Assembly: GCA_050012855.1 (NCBI GenBank)
Contig: JBEKGJ010000005.1
Span: 62,001-126,000 of the forward strand
DNA length: 64,000 bases
DNA from: JAJXZJ01 sp050012855
Lineage (GTDB): Bacteria > Verrucomicrobiota > Verrucomicrobiia > Limisphaerales > J093
Reading direction: 5' to 3'
In this document: piece by piece, positions 41,073 through 50,104 of the stretch
How positions within the stretch are numbered: the stretch's first letter is position 1
Layout: each line of letters opens with the position of its first letter
Made by a program: the position numbers and the translations under genes
Notes under the pieces: generated by a model
Databases searched by the model: none
What the model saw: only the letters and a program-made list of their open reading frames with translations
What the model was told of the DNA's origin: nothing

Positions 41073-41969
41073 ATGGACGCCAAAACAACCATCGGGCGAT
41101 TTATCCGCAAACTCCGCGAAGACCAGCGACTGACGCAAGACCAGGTCGCAAACAAAACCGGCATCTCCTACCAATTTCTCTCCGGCTTGGAGAACGGGCG
41201 CGAGAACTTCTCCATGGACGTGCTCGAATCGCTCGCCAAGTCTCTTGGCGTCTCGCTCCCCAGACTCGTGGGCGGGGCGTTCGGAGAGCAACCCGGTTTG
41301 ACCATGCCGCAAACCAATCCCCGTTTCTTTCGGCCCCAGGTCCCGTTGCCTCCGGGCATGAAAGTTGACCACTTGGAGGCAGCCATCAACGCGACTCAAG
41401 GACTCATCGCCCGCATCAACGCCAATCTACTTTCGAGCGGGGCGAAGCCGCTGCCCGAATACATTCAGGGCAATAACTTCAGCGGCCTGGTTTCGAATGT
41501 CTTCTGCGATGCCCTGAATGAACACTCGCCATACCAACATAATTCTGACCAGGCGTATCCCGACCTGATCAACCCGAACGCCAAAGAAGGTGGGAAGCCG
41601 GTTGGACTGGAGGTCAAATCCACCATCCAAATTGGCAAAGGCGGAGAGAGCCATAACGGACATTCGGGCTGGCACTTGATCGCGTGTTTCCAGATTGAGC
41701 CGGCTGGCGCCCTGATCCGATTTGTTCACCTGATGTTGGCCGTTCTTAACGGGCATAATCACCCACAATCCGACTGGGTTTATGTGGGCAGCAAAGGGAA
41801 CGCCACCACCGGCAGCCGTCGAACCGAAACGTACAATACTACCGGTGAAGGAACGACTAAACTGCGTGATGGCTCGGTTTATTTGGACCCGACGGTAGTG
41901 AAATTCAAGCGGTGGCGGCAGGCTCGTTCGGGAGCAGTTCCGCCTTTTTCAATCTTCAGTCGAAGTTGA
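41073..41969 (+). CDS. XRE-type HTH fused to PD-(D/E)XK restriction endonuclease
   Basis: The 298-residue protein has an N-terminal helix-turn-helix (IGRFIRKLREDQRLTQDQVA, residues 7-64, with NKTGISYQFLSGLENGR). A linker leads to a C-terminal nuclease-like domain with PDLINP (163-168) and GLEVKST (178-184), i.e. PD...ExK. It is divergent from a DNA methylase. The likely job is a type II-like endonuclease that also binds its own promoter, as separate C proteins do in many restriction systems. The nuclease family and target are unknown. Its base composition is more AT-rich than the surrounding genes, as expected for transferred DNA. Confidence 0.8.
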   Translation: MDAKTTIGRFIRKLREDQRLTQDQVANKTGISYQFLSGLENGRENFSMDVLESLAKSLGVSLPRLVGGAFGEQPGLTMPQTNPRFFRPQVPLPPGMKVDHLEAAINATQGLIARINANLLSSGAKPLPEYIQGNNFSGLVSNVFCDALNEHSPYQHNSDQAYPDLINPNAKEGGKPVGLEVKSTIQIGKGGESHNGHSGWHLIACFQIEPAGALIRFVHLMLAVLNGHNHPQSDWVYVGSKGNATTGSRRTETYNTTGEGTTKLRDGSVYLDPTVVKFKRWRQARSGAVPPFSIFSRS

Positions 41970-42145
41970 TTTGGGCTGGTTTCTTTCCGATTACTTGCGC
42001 GCACCGCCCGCTGCGAAGAGCGCCTTCTTTGAGGTCAACTCCGGTTTCACTCCGCGCCGGGGTGCGCGGTGACCTCACGGCGGGATGACGTTGCCGCAAA
42101 CCTGGACTTGCGCGCGGGCTGGCCGCGGGTGATTTTCTCCGCAGC

Positions 42146-44284
42146 ATGCGATCATTGATCTGGCTCGCCATCGTGTGGCTGAGTGCGTTCGATCCCTCGG
42201 CCCTTGCCGAAACCAAGACCAAGGCCCGGCTGTTGTTGGCCGCGGAAACGGCCAGGCCCGGTGACACCGTGCTGGCCGGGGTGGTTCTCACCATGCCCGC
42301 TGGCTGGCACACCTATTGGCGAAACCCGGGCGAATCCGGTCTCGCCACCACCATCGCCTGGACCCTGCCCGCCGGGGTCAGTGCTGGCGAAATCCAATGG
42401 CCCGCGCCGGAGAAACTCGTCGTGGACGACCTCACCACCTACGTCTATGCGGGCGAGATCGTCCTCCTGGTTCCGCTGAAAATCGCCGCCAACGCCGCCC
42501 CCGGTCCGCTGTCGCTGAACGCGAAAGTCGCCTGGCTCGAATGCATGGAAGCCTGCCTGCCCGGCGACGCGCAGGTTCAAGCCAGCCTGACCGTCGGAGC
42601 GGCTCTGAAACCATCGGACGCGGCAGCGCGACTCGAAGCGGCGCAGGGAGCCATTCCGTTGTCGAATCCAGCCCTCGCCGTGCGCGCCGTTTGGAGCCAC
42701 GCGCCGGCCGGCGACACCAATGACCTCGTCATCAGCGGCACCACTCTGGACCGTTTTACGCCGACCGATTTCCTCGCGTATCCCAGCGATGCCTGCGAGG
42801 TGCAGCCGGCCGTGAAAGTGTTGGCCGCCGACGCGGGACAGTTTCGCCTGAGCAAGACCGTGAAGCGTCTGGGAAACGCGTTTCCATCCCGCCTTGCCGG
42901 CATCTTGTGGCAAGCCGGCCGTGCCGGACAACCGCCCATCGCCATTGAAGCCGAACTGGCTCCGGGCAGCGGCGACGCTGCCGTCGTCAAGGGATCGGCG
43001 GCGGAGCCGGTTGCGCTTCCGCCGGTGTCGCTGCTGGCGATGCTTGGTTTCGCGTTTGTTGGTGGTCTGATTCTCAACATTATGCCCTGCGTGTTGCCGG
43101 TGATTGCTTTGAAAATCCTCGGCTTCGTGCAGCAGCACAAGGAGTCGCCGGCCCGGGTGCGTCAACTGGGGGTGATGTACGCATTCGGCGTGCTCGTGTC
43201 GTTCCTGGTGTTGGCGGGGGCGGTGATCAGTGTCCGGCAGGCGGGTGGTGCGGCGAGCTGGGGCATGCAAATGCAGAACCCGTTTTTCCGCCTTGCGCTG
43301 CTGGTGATCGTGACGCTGGTGACGCTGAATTTGTTCGGCGTGTTCGAGGTGACGTTGAGCGGCCGGGCGCTGGGCGCGGCGGCGGGCCTGGCGTCGAAGG
43401 AGGGTGCGGCGGGCGCTTTTTTCAACGGGGTGCTGGCCACGGCGCTGGCCACGCCATGCACCGCGCCGTTCCTCACCGTGGCGTTGGGCTTCGCCTTCAC
43501 GCAATCGCCGGTCGTGGTCGTGCTCATGTTCGTTGCCACCGCGCTCGGTCTGGCGCTGCCGTATGTCGTGCTGAGCTGGCAGCCGGGCTGGCTCAGGTTC
43601 CTGCCGAAACCGGGGGCCTGGATGCAGAAATTCAAGGTGGCGATGGGGTTTCCGATGCTGGCGACGGCCGTGTGGCTGTTTGACCTCACGGCGCCCTCCT
43701 ATGGCGAAGGCGGCGTCTTGTGGCTCGGCCTGCTGCTGGCCCTCCTGGCGCTGGCGTTGTGGGTCTGGGGCGAATTGTTCCAGCGCGGAACGCGTCGCCG
43801 CGGGCTGGCGGCCGCTACTGCGCTCGCGCTCGTGGTCTTCGGTTATGCCTGTGTGCTCGAAGGCGAATTGGACTGGCGGCACCCGGTGAGCGGTTCCACA
43901 ACGCCCGGAATCATTCCGGTGCGCGGCGACGGCATTGCCTGGCAACCGTGGAGTGCCGAGGCGGTGGAACAGGTACGGGCAAGCGGGCGGCCGGCGCTGG
44001 TGGATTTCACCGCCCGGTGGTGCCTGACTTGCATGGCCAACGAAAAGTTCGCGATCAACGTGCCGAGCGTTCGCAGCAAGCTGAAGGAAACCGGTGCGGT
44101 GGCATTTCGCGCGGACTACACGGACCAGGACCCGCGCATTGCCGAGGAACTCAAGCGCCATCGGCGGGCGGGCGTGCCGTTGGTGGTCGTTTTTCCGAAG
44201 ACGGCGAACCAGCCCGGCATCATTCTGCCGGCAACATTGACACCGGGGATCGTGCTGGATGCGCTCACCCGTGCGGCGCAGTAA
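42146..44284 (+). CDS. DsbD-like thiol:disulfide interchange protein (three domains)
   Basis: The 712-residue protein has a signal peptide (IWLAIVWLSAFDPSALA), then a periplasmic DsbD-alpha-like domain with paired cysteines (WLECMEACLPGDA). A membrane domain of about eight helices carries the redox cysteines in NIMPCVLPVIALK and ATPCTAPFLTVA, and the C-terminal thioredoxin domain has the active site RWCLTCM. Such proteins pass electrons from cytoplasmic thioredoxin to periplasmic disulfides. The N-terminal domain is larger than in E. coli DsbD and is closer to the ScsB/DsbD-like branch. Preceded by a 176-bp gap with no visible feature. Confidence 0.9.
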   Translation: MRSLIWLAIVWLSAFDPSALAETKTKARLLLAAETARPGDTVLAGVVLTMPAGWHTYWRNPGESGLATTIAWTLPAGVSAGEIQWPAPEKLVVDDLTTYVYAGEIVLLVPLKIAANAAPGPLSLNAKVAWLECMEACLPGDAQVQASLTVGAALKPSDAAARLEAAQGAIPLSNPALAVRAVWSHAPAGDTNDLVISGTTLDRFTPTDFLAYPSDACEVQPAVKVLAADAGQFRLSKTVKRLGNAFPSRLAGILWQAGRAGQPPIAIEAELAPGSGDAAVVKGSAAEPVALPPVSLLAMLGFAFVGGLILNIMPCVLPVIALKILGFVQQHKESPARVRQLGVMYAFGVLVSFLVLAGAVISVRQAGGAASWGMQMQNPFFRLALLVIVTLVTLNLFGVFEVTLSGRALGAAAGLASKEGAAGAFFNGVLATALATPCTAPFLTVALGFAFTQSPVVVVLMFVATALGLALPYVVLSWQPGWLRFLPKPGAWMQKFKVAMGFPMLATAVWLFDLTAPSYGEGGVLWLGLLLALLALALWVWGELFQRGTRRRGLAAATALALVVFGYACVLEGELDWRHPVSGSTTPGIIPVRGDGIAWQPWSAEAVEQVRASGRPALVDFTARWCLTCMANEKFAINVPSVRSKLKETGAVAFRADYTDQDPRIAEELKRHRRAGVPLVVVFPKTANQPGIILPATLTPGIVLDALTRAAQ

Positions 44285-44634
44285 ACTGCCGGGCGGTGGT
44301 TGATCGGCGGCGGCCGATGGCGGGACGCGATCCCGCGATGGCCGCAAGGCCCACTGTCTCACCCTCGACCGAGGATAATCTGTCGCTGGTATTGCGGAGG
44401 CGGCGGGAAATCACCACAAACAAATCAAATCGAAAAACGTTTGACACAGATTTCATTACAAAACCCGCGCCCCCGACACGAGCCGGCTTTGCGCTGACGG
44501 GCGCACATTCAACTCGATTTGCCGCGGTCTGCATACTTCCGTCGAGTTGTCACCCCCGGGCTAAACGCCGGCAGGTTCCGCGAATTCGGAGTTCACGGCG
44601 GGGCGGGTTCCGGTTAGGGTCAAACCACTCGCCT

Positions 44635-46056
44635 ATGAAGCCTTGGTTGCTGCCGGCCGTTTTGTCGGCACCGTTTTTTTGGGGGGCGCTGGTCCTGGCC
44701 GCCGCAAACGCTCCGGCTTTTTACGTGCCGGCCGATCCGGCCTGCCCGGTAGTGGATTCGACGCTCGATTCACTCCGGTTTACGTTGATGAAGACGTTGC
44801 GGCGGGACGAGCACGGTCACCTCGTCGCGACGTCGAGCTTCGTCAAGCCCGATGGCACGGTGATGGGCTGGCATGATTTCGGCAACCTCGAGGGTCCGGG
44901 CTGGGCCGCCAACGCCGTCGGTGGGGCCTGGGAGATTTGGCGCTGGGGCCGGTTCTTGGGGCGGCCGGAGTGGCAGCGCGACGCGCGGGACATCCTCGAT
45001 CACGTGCTGGAGGACGGATTTCTCGACGAGCGGACCGGATTCATCCGCGGCTATCGCGAGACGACGACCGGCCGGTTCGTCTTGAACTACAAGCATCAGT
45101 CGGACTGGTTTTGCCCGGGTTCCATGGCCAAGGTGGCCTTTCAGTTGCTGGGCTTTGCCGATGACCTGCGCGGCGACCCCCGGGCGGCGCGAATGCAGGC
45201 GATGGCGGCGCGGACGGCGGCCTGGCTGGACGCGAAGGTGCTGCCAACGCCCAACGGTTGGTACCCGCGACGGGTCACGCCGGCGGGGACCCCGTATCGC
45301 CAGTCGCCCGAGGGCGGGGCGGATCCGTTCTGGCAGACCTCAGCCGACGGCCTGTTCATTGTGCAGCTCGAGGCCGCGCTCAGCGCGCGTGGCCTGGCGG
45401 ACTACCGGCCGGTTTTGAAGGTACGGACGGCGGCGTTCATGCGGGCGGGCGGGATTTTCGGCAGCATCAACCACGACACTTATGATCCGGAAGAGAACGT
45501 GGCCTTCTCGGTGGCATTCCGCACGCTGTTGGAGGTGTCACGGGTGCTGAAGGACGAACCCATTCGGGCGTTTGCCTACGACCGGTGTTTGCTGGGTCTG
45601 GACGCGTTCAAGATGCGGGAGGACCGCAACGGCGTGGCCACGCGCGGCCTGCTGTTCATGGAGAAGAGCTGGGACACAGCGTATCTCTGGGAGAACGCGG
45701 AAGCGGCCCTGGCCTTTTTTGAGGCCGCAGCGGACGCCCGGGCGGGGGACCCGCCGCGCAGCCGGCGCTACGAACTGGACGGGCTGACGATTCTGCGCGC
45801 GGCGGCGAAGCATCACCACGGCGCCTGGGGGTTTCTGACCGAGGGCGTGGATTGGAACAATCACGTGGGCCAGCAACACCATGCGGACCAGGCGCGCTTC
45901 GGCGACATCCAATACACCGAGCCGTTCCTGAACAACCAGCACATCGCCGAGCCGACGTTGTTCTACCTGCAGACGCTCGCGCGCCGGACTCAAACGGCCG
46001 CGGGGACGGAGTGGCGCGATGTTGAGGGCAACCTGCTGCTGCGGAAGGCGCGCTGA
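44635..46056 (+). CDS. Exported (alpha/alpha)-barrel-like protein, function not recognised
   Basis: The 473-residue product has a signal peptide (LPAVLSAPFFWGALVLAAAN). The mature part is mainly helical with aromatic and acidic clusters at regular spacing (GGAWEIWRWGRFLGRPEWQR, GRFVLNYKHQSDWFCPGSMA, GGADPFWQTSADGLFIVQLE, YDPEENVAFSVAFRTLLEVS). This is what six-hairpin (alpha/alpha)6 glycosidases look like. I do not recognise the family, so a sugar-active role is inferred only from this pattern. The 350 bp before it hold no gene; a TTGACA hexamer at 44441 lacks a partner -10 box. Confidence 0.6.
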   Translation: MKPWLLPAVLSAPFFWGALVLAAANAPAFYVPADPACPVVDSTLDSLRFTLMKTLRRDEHGHLVATSSFVKPDGTVMGWHDFGNLEGPGWAANAVGGAWEIWRWGRFLGRPEWQRDARDILDHVLEDGFLDERTGFIRGYRETTTGRFVLNYKHQSDWFCPGSMAKVAFQLLGFADDLRGDPRAARMQAMAARTAAWLDAKVLPTPNGWYPRRVTPAGTPYRQSPEGGADPFWQTSADGLFIVQLEAALSARGLADYRPVLKVRTAAFMRAGGIFGSINHDTYDPEENVAFSVAFRTLLEVSRVLKDEPIRAFAYDRCLLGLDAFKMREDRNGVATRGLLFMEKSWDTAYLWENAEAALAFFEAAADARAGDPPRSRRYELDGLTILRAAAKHHHGAWGFLTEGVDWNNHVGQQHHADQARFGDIQYTEPFLNNQHIAEPTLFYLQTLARRTQTAAGTEWRDVEGNLLLRKAR

Positions 46057-46101
46057 GAGTGGTCAACTTGTGACCAGTGGCTTTGCGACGGGCGCGGCGT
46101 G

Positions 46102-46156
46102 GCGTAGGACGGGCCTCTGGCCAGTCATGGTGACCGGCGGGACGCCTGTCCTACGG
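46102..46156. repeat. Short inverted repeat in intergenic DNA
   Basis: The arms CGTAGGAC (46103-46110) and GTCCTACG (46148-46155) enclose GGGCCTCTGGCC and GCGGGACGCCT. It looks like a member of a dispersed palindromic family and is in the spacer upstream of a Nudix gene. Confidence 0.5.
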
Positions 46157-46267
46157 ACAACGGCCGCCGATCTGGAGCGCCGTTTCTACCCATTGAGGCA
46201 CTACCGACGTGTTGATGGGCTTGGCTTCAGCCGGCGCGACCGCGTAAACTCCGTGTCATTCGATCGC

Positions 46268-46789
46268 ATGCAACCGTCTGCCTTTTTTCAGCATTGTCCG
46301 CGCTGTGGCGCGAAATCGGCCGTGGTCGGTGCGAATCCCTTCCGCTGCGCCGCGTGCGGCTGGCTCTATTTCCTGAATCCGGCGGTGGCGGTGGGCGGGT
46401 TCCTGCGCGACGGCGGCGGCCGGGTGCTGTTCCTCCAGCGGGCAAAGGACCCGGCGAAGGGGAAGCTGGGGCTGCCGGGCGGTTTTGTGGACATTGGTGA
46501 GAGTGCGGAGGCGGCGTTGCGGCGGGAGGTGCGTGAGGAGGTCGGGCTGGAGATTGGCCCGGTGCGGTTTGTTTGTTCGCAGCCGAACGAGTACACCTTT
46601 CGCGACGTGACCTATCCGGTGCTGGACCTTTTCTTCGAAGCCGAGGCGCCGGGGATGGGAGCGGCGGTGTCCGTAGAGGAAGTGGCGGACTTGTGCTGGC
46701 GCGAGCCGGCCGGGGTGAAGCCGGAGGAGATTGCGTTTCCGTCGGTGCGCGCGGCGCTGCGCGTGTGGCTGGGGCAGGCTCCTGGCTGA
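46268..46789 (+). CDS. Nudix hydrolase with N-terminal zinc ribbon
   Basis: The 173-residue protein has a zinc ribbon (HCPRCGAKSAVVGANPFRCA and ACG) followed by a Nudix fold. The Nudix box is complete: GGFVDIGESAEAALRREVRE followed by EVGL, with the metal-binding glutamates. Nudix enzymes cleave nucleoside diphosphates linked to another group, such as NADH or ADP-ribose. The ribbon plus box resembles NudC-like and ADP-ribose-type enzymes; the substrate is open. It stands alone, facing the convergent efflux operon. Confidence 0.85.
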   Translation: MQPSAFFQHCPRCGAKSAVVGANPFRCAACGWLYFLNPAVAVGGFLRDGGGRVLFLQRAKDPAKGKLGLPGGFVDIGESAEAALRREVREEVGLEIGPVRFVCSQPNEYTFRDVTYPVLDLFFEAEAPGMGAAVSVEEVADLCWREPAGVKPEEIAFPSVRAALRVWLGQAPG

Positions 46790-46831
46790 GCCGCCTGCGC
46801 AACGGCGGCGTTGCCGATCGCGGTTCGCACG

Positions 46832-48124
46832 TCACTCGTAGCGGAGCGAGTCAATCGGATCGAGGTTCGCCGCCTTGTAGGCCGGATAAGTGCCGAACAC
46901 GATGCCAACAAAAGAGCAGATCAGCAGGCCGATGATCACCCAGTCCACGGGGATCACGGGCGGCACCTCGAAGAAGTAGGCGGTCATGTTGCCGCCGGCG
47001 ATGCCGAGCAGCACGCCGGCGGCCCCGCCGACCTCGCACAGCACGATGGCCTCCATGATGAATTGCGTCATGATGTTGCGCTTCTTGGCGCCGACGGCGC
47101 GGCGAATGCCGATCTCGCGCGTCCGTTCCGTCACCGAGACCAGCATGATGTTCATGATGCCGATGCCGGCGGCGAGCAGGGCGATCGAACTGATGACGGC
47201 GACGCCCATGCGGACGGTGAGGGTGAAGCTGTTGAACTGGGCGATGAGCGAGTCGTTCGAGAACACCTCGAAATCGTCTTCGGTGCCGGGCTGGACTTTG
47301 CGAATCGCGCGCATGATGCCGCGCACCTGCTCGACCGTGTCGTCGTAGGATTCCTGGTCGCGCGCCTGGACGAGGATCGAGAGGCTGCGCCAGATGGCGC
47401 CGTAGCGGTTCAGGCCGGTGGTGATGGGAATGACGGCGAAGTTGTCCTGGTCGCCCCCGAGCGCGGCGCCCTTTTCCTCGAGCACGCCGACGACGGTGTA
47501 GTTGATGCCATCCAGTTTGACCGCCTCGCCCAAGGCCGAACCGTGCGGGAACAGGAGCGTGGAGAGTTTGTAGCCGAGGATGCAGACGTCCTTGGCGCTG
47601 TCCACGTCGGTCTCGTTGAGGCCGCGGCCTTCGCCGATCACCCAGTTGCGCGCCGGAAAGCCGCCGGGCGTGGCCCCCGTGAGGCCGACGTTGGGCGGGC
47701 TCTTGTCGTAGCGGGAACTCGCCTCGCCGCTCCAGAAACCGGTTTCGATGCCGACGTTCAGGGCCAGCGTGGCCTTGTCCATGACCGTGCGGCCTTGGGC
47801 GAGGGAAATGTTCTTGCGCCGCCAGAACTTCTCGAAGCCCTCCGGTCCGCCGAAGTAAGCGCCCGGCCATTTCCGAACCTGGAAAGTGTGGGCGCCCAAC
47901 TGGCTGAGATCATTCTCGATGTTCTGCTGCAAAACGCGCATCGCAGTCATGACCACGATGATGGAGAAGACGCCGACGAGGACGCCGAGGAGGGTCAGGG
48001 CGGAGCGAAGTTTGTGCGCGGCCAGGGCGCCCATGTCCATGAAGAAACTCTCCTTGATCTCGGCGAGGAGCAGGTTCAGCCCGTTGCGGCGGGGCGGGTG
48101 GGGCGGCGCTTTCATGGCGGTCAT
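46832..48124 (-). CDS. ABC transporter permease, MacB-type (second copy)
   Basis: The 430-residue protein has the MacB/FtsX layout: a membrane helix near the start (ALTLLGVLVGVFSIIVVMTA), a large periplasmic MacB-like core domain, then three membrane helices. The helix region contains SIALLAAGIGIMNIMLVSVT ERTREIGIRRAVGA, written in two parts. It is the fourth gene of the operon. Its ATG overlaps the stop of the preceding permease by 4 bp (ATGA), so the two are translationally coupled; an alternative start is at 48115. The gene order implies a heterodimeric permease. Confidence 0.88.
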   Translation of the reverse strand: MTAMKAPPHPPRRNGLNLLLAEIKESFFMDMGALAAHKLRSALTLLGVLVGVFSIIVVMTAMRVLQQNIENDLSQLGAHTFQVRKWPGAYFGGPEGFEKFWRRKNISLAQGRTVMDKATLALNVGIETGFWSGEASSRYDKSPPNVGLTGATPGGFPARNWVIGEGRGLNETDVDSAKDVCILGYKLSTLLFPHGSALGEAVKLDGINYTVVGVLEEKGAALGGDQDNFAVIPITTGLNRYGAIWRSLSILVQARDQESYDDTVEQVRGIMRAIRKVQPGTEDDFEVFSNDSLIAQFNSFTLTVRMGVAVISSIALLAAGIGIMNIMLVSVTERTREIGIRRAVGAKKRNIMTQFIMEAIVLCEVGGAAGVLLGIAGGNMTAYFFEVPPVIPVDWVIIGLLICSFVGIVFGTYPAYKAANLDPIDSLRYE

Positions 48125-49350
48125 TCGTTGCGCAGCGCCTCCACCGGGTCCATACGCGCGGCACGCCAGGCGGGCAGGAAGCCGGCCACCACGCCGGTGA
48201 GCAGCGACACCAGAAACGCCAACCCCACGACCGAGAGCGACATGCGGGCGGGCATGAAATGAGCCATCACGAGCGTCAGCGGCCAGGCGATGGCCAGGCC
48301 GATGGCTCCGCCCATGATGCAAATGGCCGCTGCCTCGGTGAGGAACTGCAGCAGGATGGTGCGGCGTTTCGCCCCGATGGCCTTGCGGATGCCGATCTCC
48401 TTGGTACGCTCGGCGACGGAAACGAACATGATGTTCATGATGCCAATGCCGCCGACGAACAGCGACAGGCTGGTGATGAAAAGGCCGGCGGTGGCGATGG
48501 TGCCTATCACTTTGTCGAATATTTTCAAAAAAGCATCCTGCTGGTTGATGGAGAAGTCGTCGTCCTGGCCGGGTTCGACGTGGCGGATTTTCCGCATGAT
48601 GCCCCGGACCTCCTCGCGGCAGTCTTCGAGCGCATCCACGCTCATGGCCTTGATCTGGATCGTGTAATCCGGGTCATGCCAGAAGAGCGTGGTGAATTGT
48701 TCCACCGGGATGACCACCTGGTTGTCGAGGCTGAAGGCACCGAGAAAATCGCCCTGCTTTTCGAGCACGCCGACGACCTCGAAGGGATGGCCGCTGATGT
48801 AGATGCGCTGCCCCAGCGGATTCTCGTTGACGAAGAGATTGGTGGCGGTCTGCGCGCCCACGACGCACACCGGCCGGCCGCCTTCGCTGTCGGCGCCGCT
48901 GAGAAACCGGCCGTCCGCCACGGTCAAGCCGCCGGTGAACTGGAATTGGTCGGTGGTGCCGATGATGTGGACGGAAGAGGAAGTGCGGTTCTTGTATTTG
49001 ACCGGTTGGCCGGTGTCCACCTGGGGCGCGGCGGCTCGCGCGAGGGCGAGTTGCCGGGCCAGGGAGCGGAACTGGGCATAGGTGATGTCCTTGCGCTTGT
49101 TTTCCCGGCGCCATTCGGCCTCCGAGTTGATGAACCAGTCGAGGCGCTGCACATAGAGCACATCGGTGCCCAGTATGGAGATGCTGTTGACGAACCCGCG
49201 TTTTAGACCTTGGATGGCCGTGGCCATCAGGGTCACGGTGACGATGCCGATGATGATGCCGAGGGTCGTCAGGCCGGCGCGCAATTTGTTCGTCCGGATG
49301 GCATCGCCGGCGATCCGCAGGCTTTCGAGGAATTCCGAGGTGAAACGCAT
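48121..49350 (-). CDS. ABC transporter permease, MacB-type (first copy)
   Basis: The 409-residue protein has the same topology as its neighbour: an N-terminal helix (LRAGLTTLGIIIGIVTVTLM), a periplasmic core, and three C-terminal helices, with SLFVGGIGIMNIMFVSVAER and TKEIGIRKAIGA. It follows the ATPase by 9 bp. Two similar but non-identical permeases suggest a heterodimer, unlike E. coli MacB, where permease and ATPase are one chain. Confidence 0.9.
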   Translation of the reverse strand: MRFTSEFLESLRIAGDAIRTNKLRAGLTTLGIIIGIVTVTLMATAIQGLKRGFVNSISILGTDVLYVQRLDWFINSEAEWRRENKRKDITYAQFRSLARQLALARAAAPQVDTGQPVKYKNRTSSSVHIIGTTDQFQFTGGLTVADGRFLSGADSEGGRPVCVVGAQTATNLFVNENPLGQRIYISGHPFEVVGVLEKQGDFLGAFSLDNQVVIPVEQFTTLFWHDPDYTIQIKAMSVDALEDCREEVRGIMRKIRHVEPGQDDDFSINQQDAFLKIFDKVIGTIATAGLFITSLSLFVGGIGIMNIMFVSVAERTKEIGIRKAIGAKRRTILLQFLTEAAAICIMGGAIGLAIAWPLTLVMAHFMPARMSLSVVGLAFLVSLLTGVVAGFLPAWRAARMDPVEALRNE

Positions 49351-49359
49351 GGCCGGACG

Positions 49360-50046
<687 letters not shown>

Positions 50047-50104
50047 GCGCGGCAGGGGGTTGGCGCGGAGGGACCCGTCGCCACCGGCCGGTGTGGGCGG
50101 GTCG

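Noticed and set aside
42152..44362. A 736-codon open frame opposite the DsbD-like gene
   Set aside because: It is an Arg/His/Gln-rich shadow frame; the DsbD-like gene has clear redox motifs.
44441..44446. TTGACA hexamer upstream of the 44635 gene as a promoter
   Set aside because: There is no -10 box at a suitable distance.
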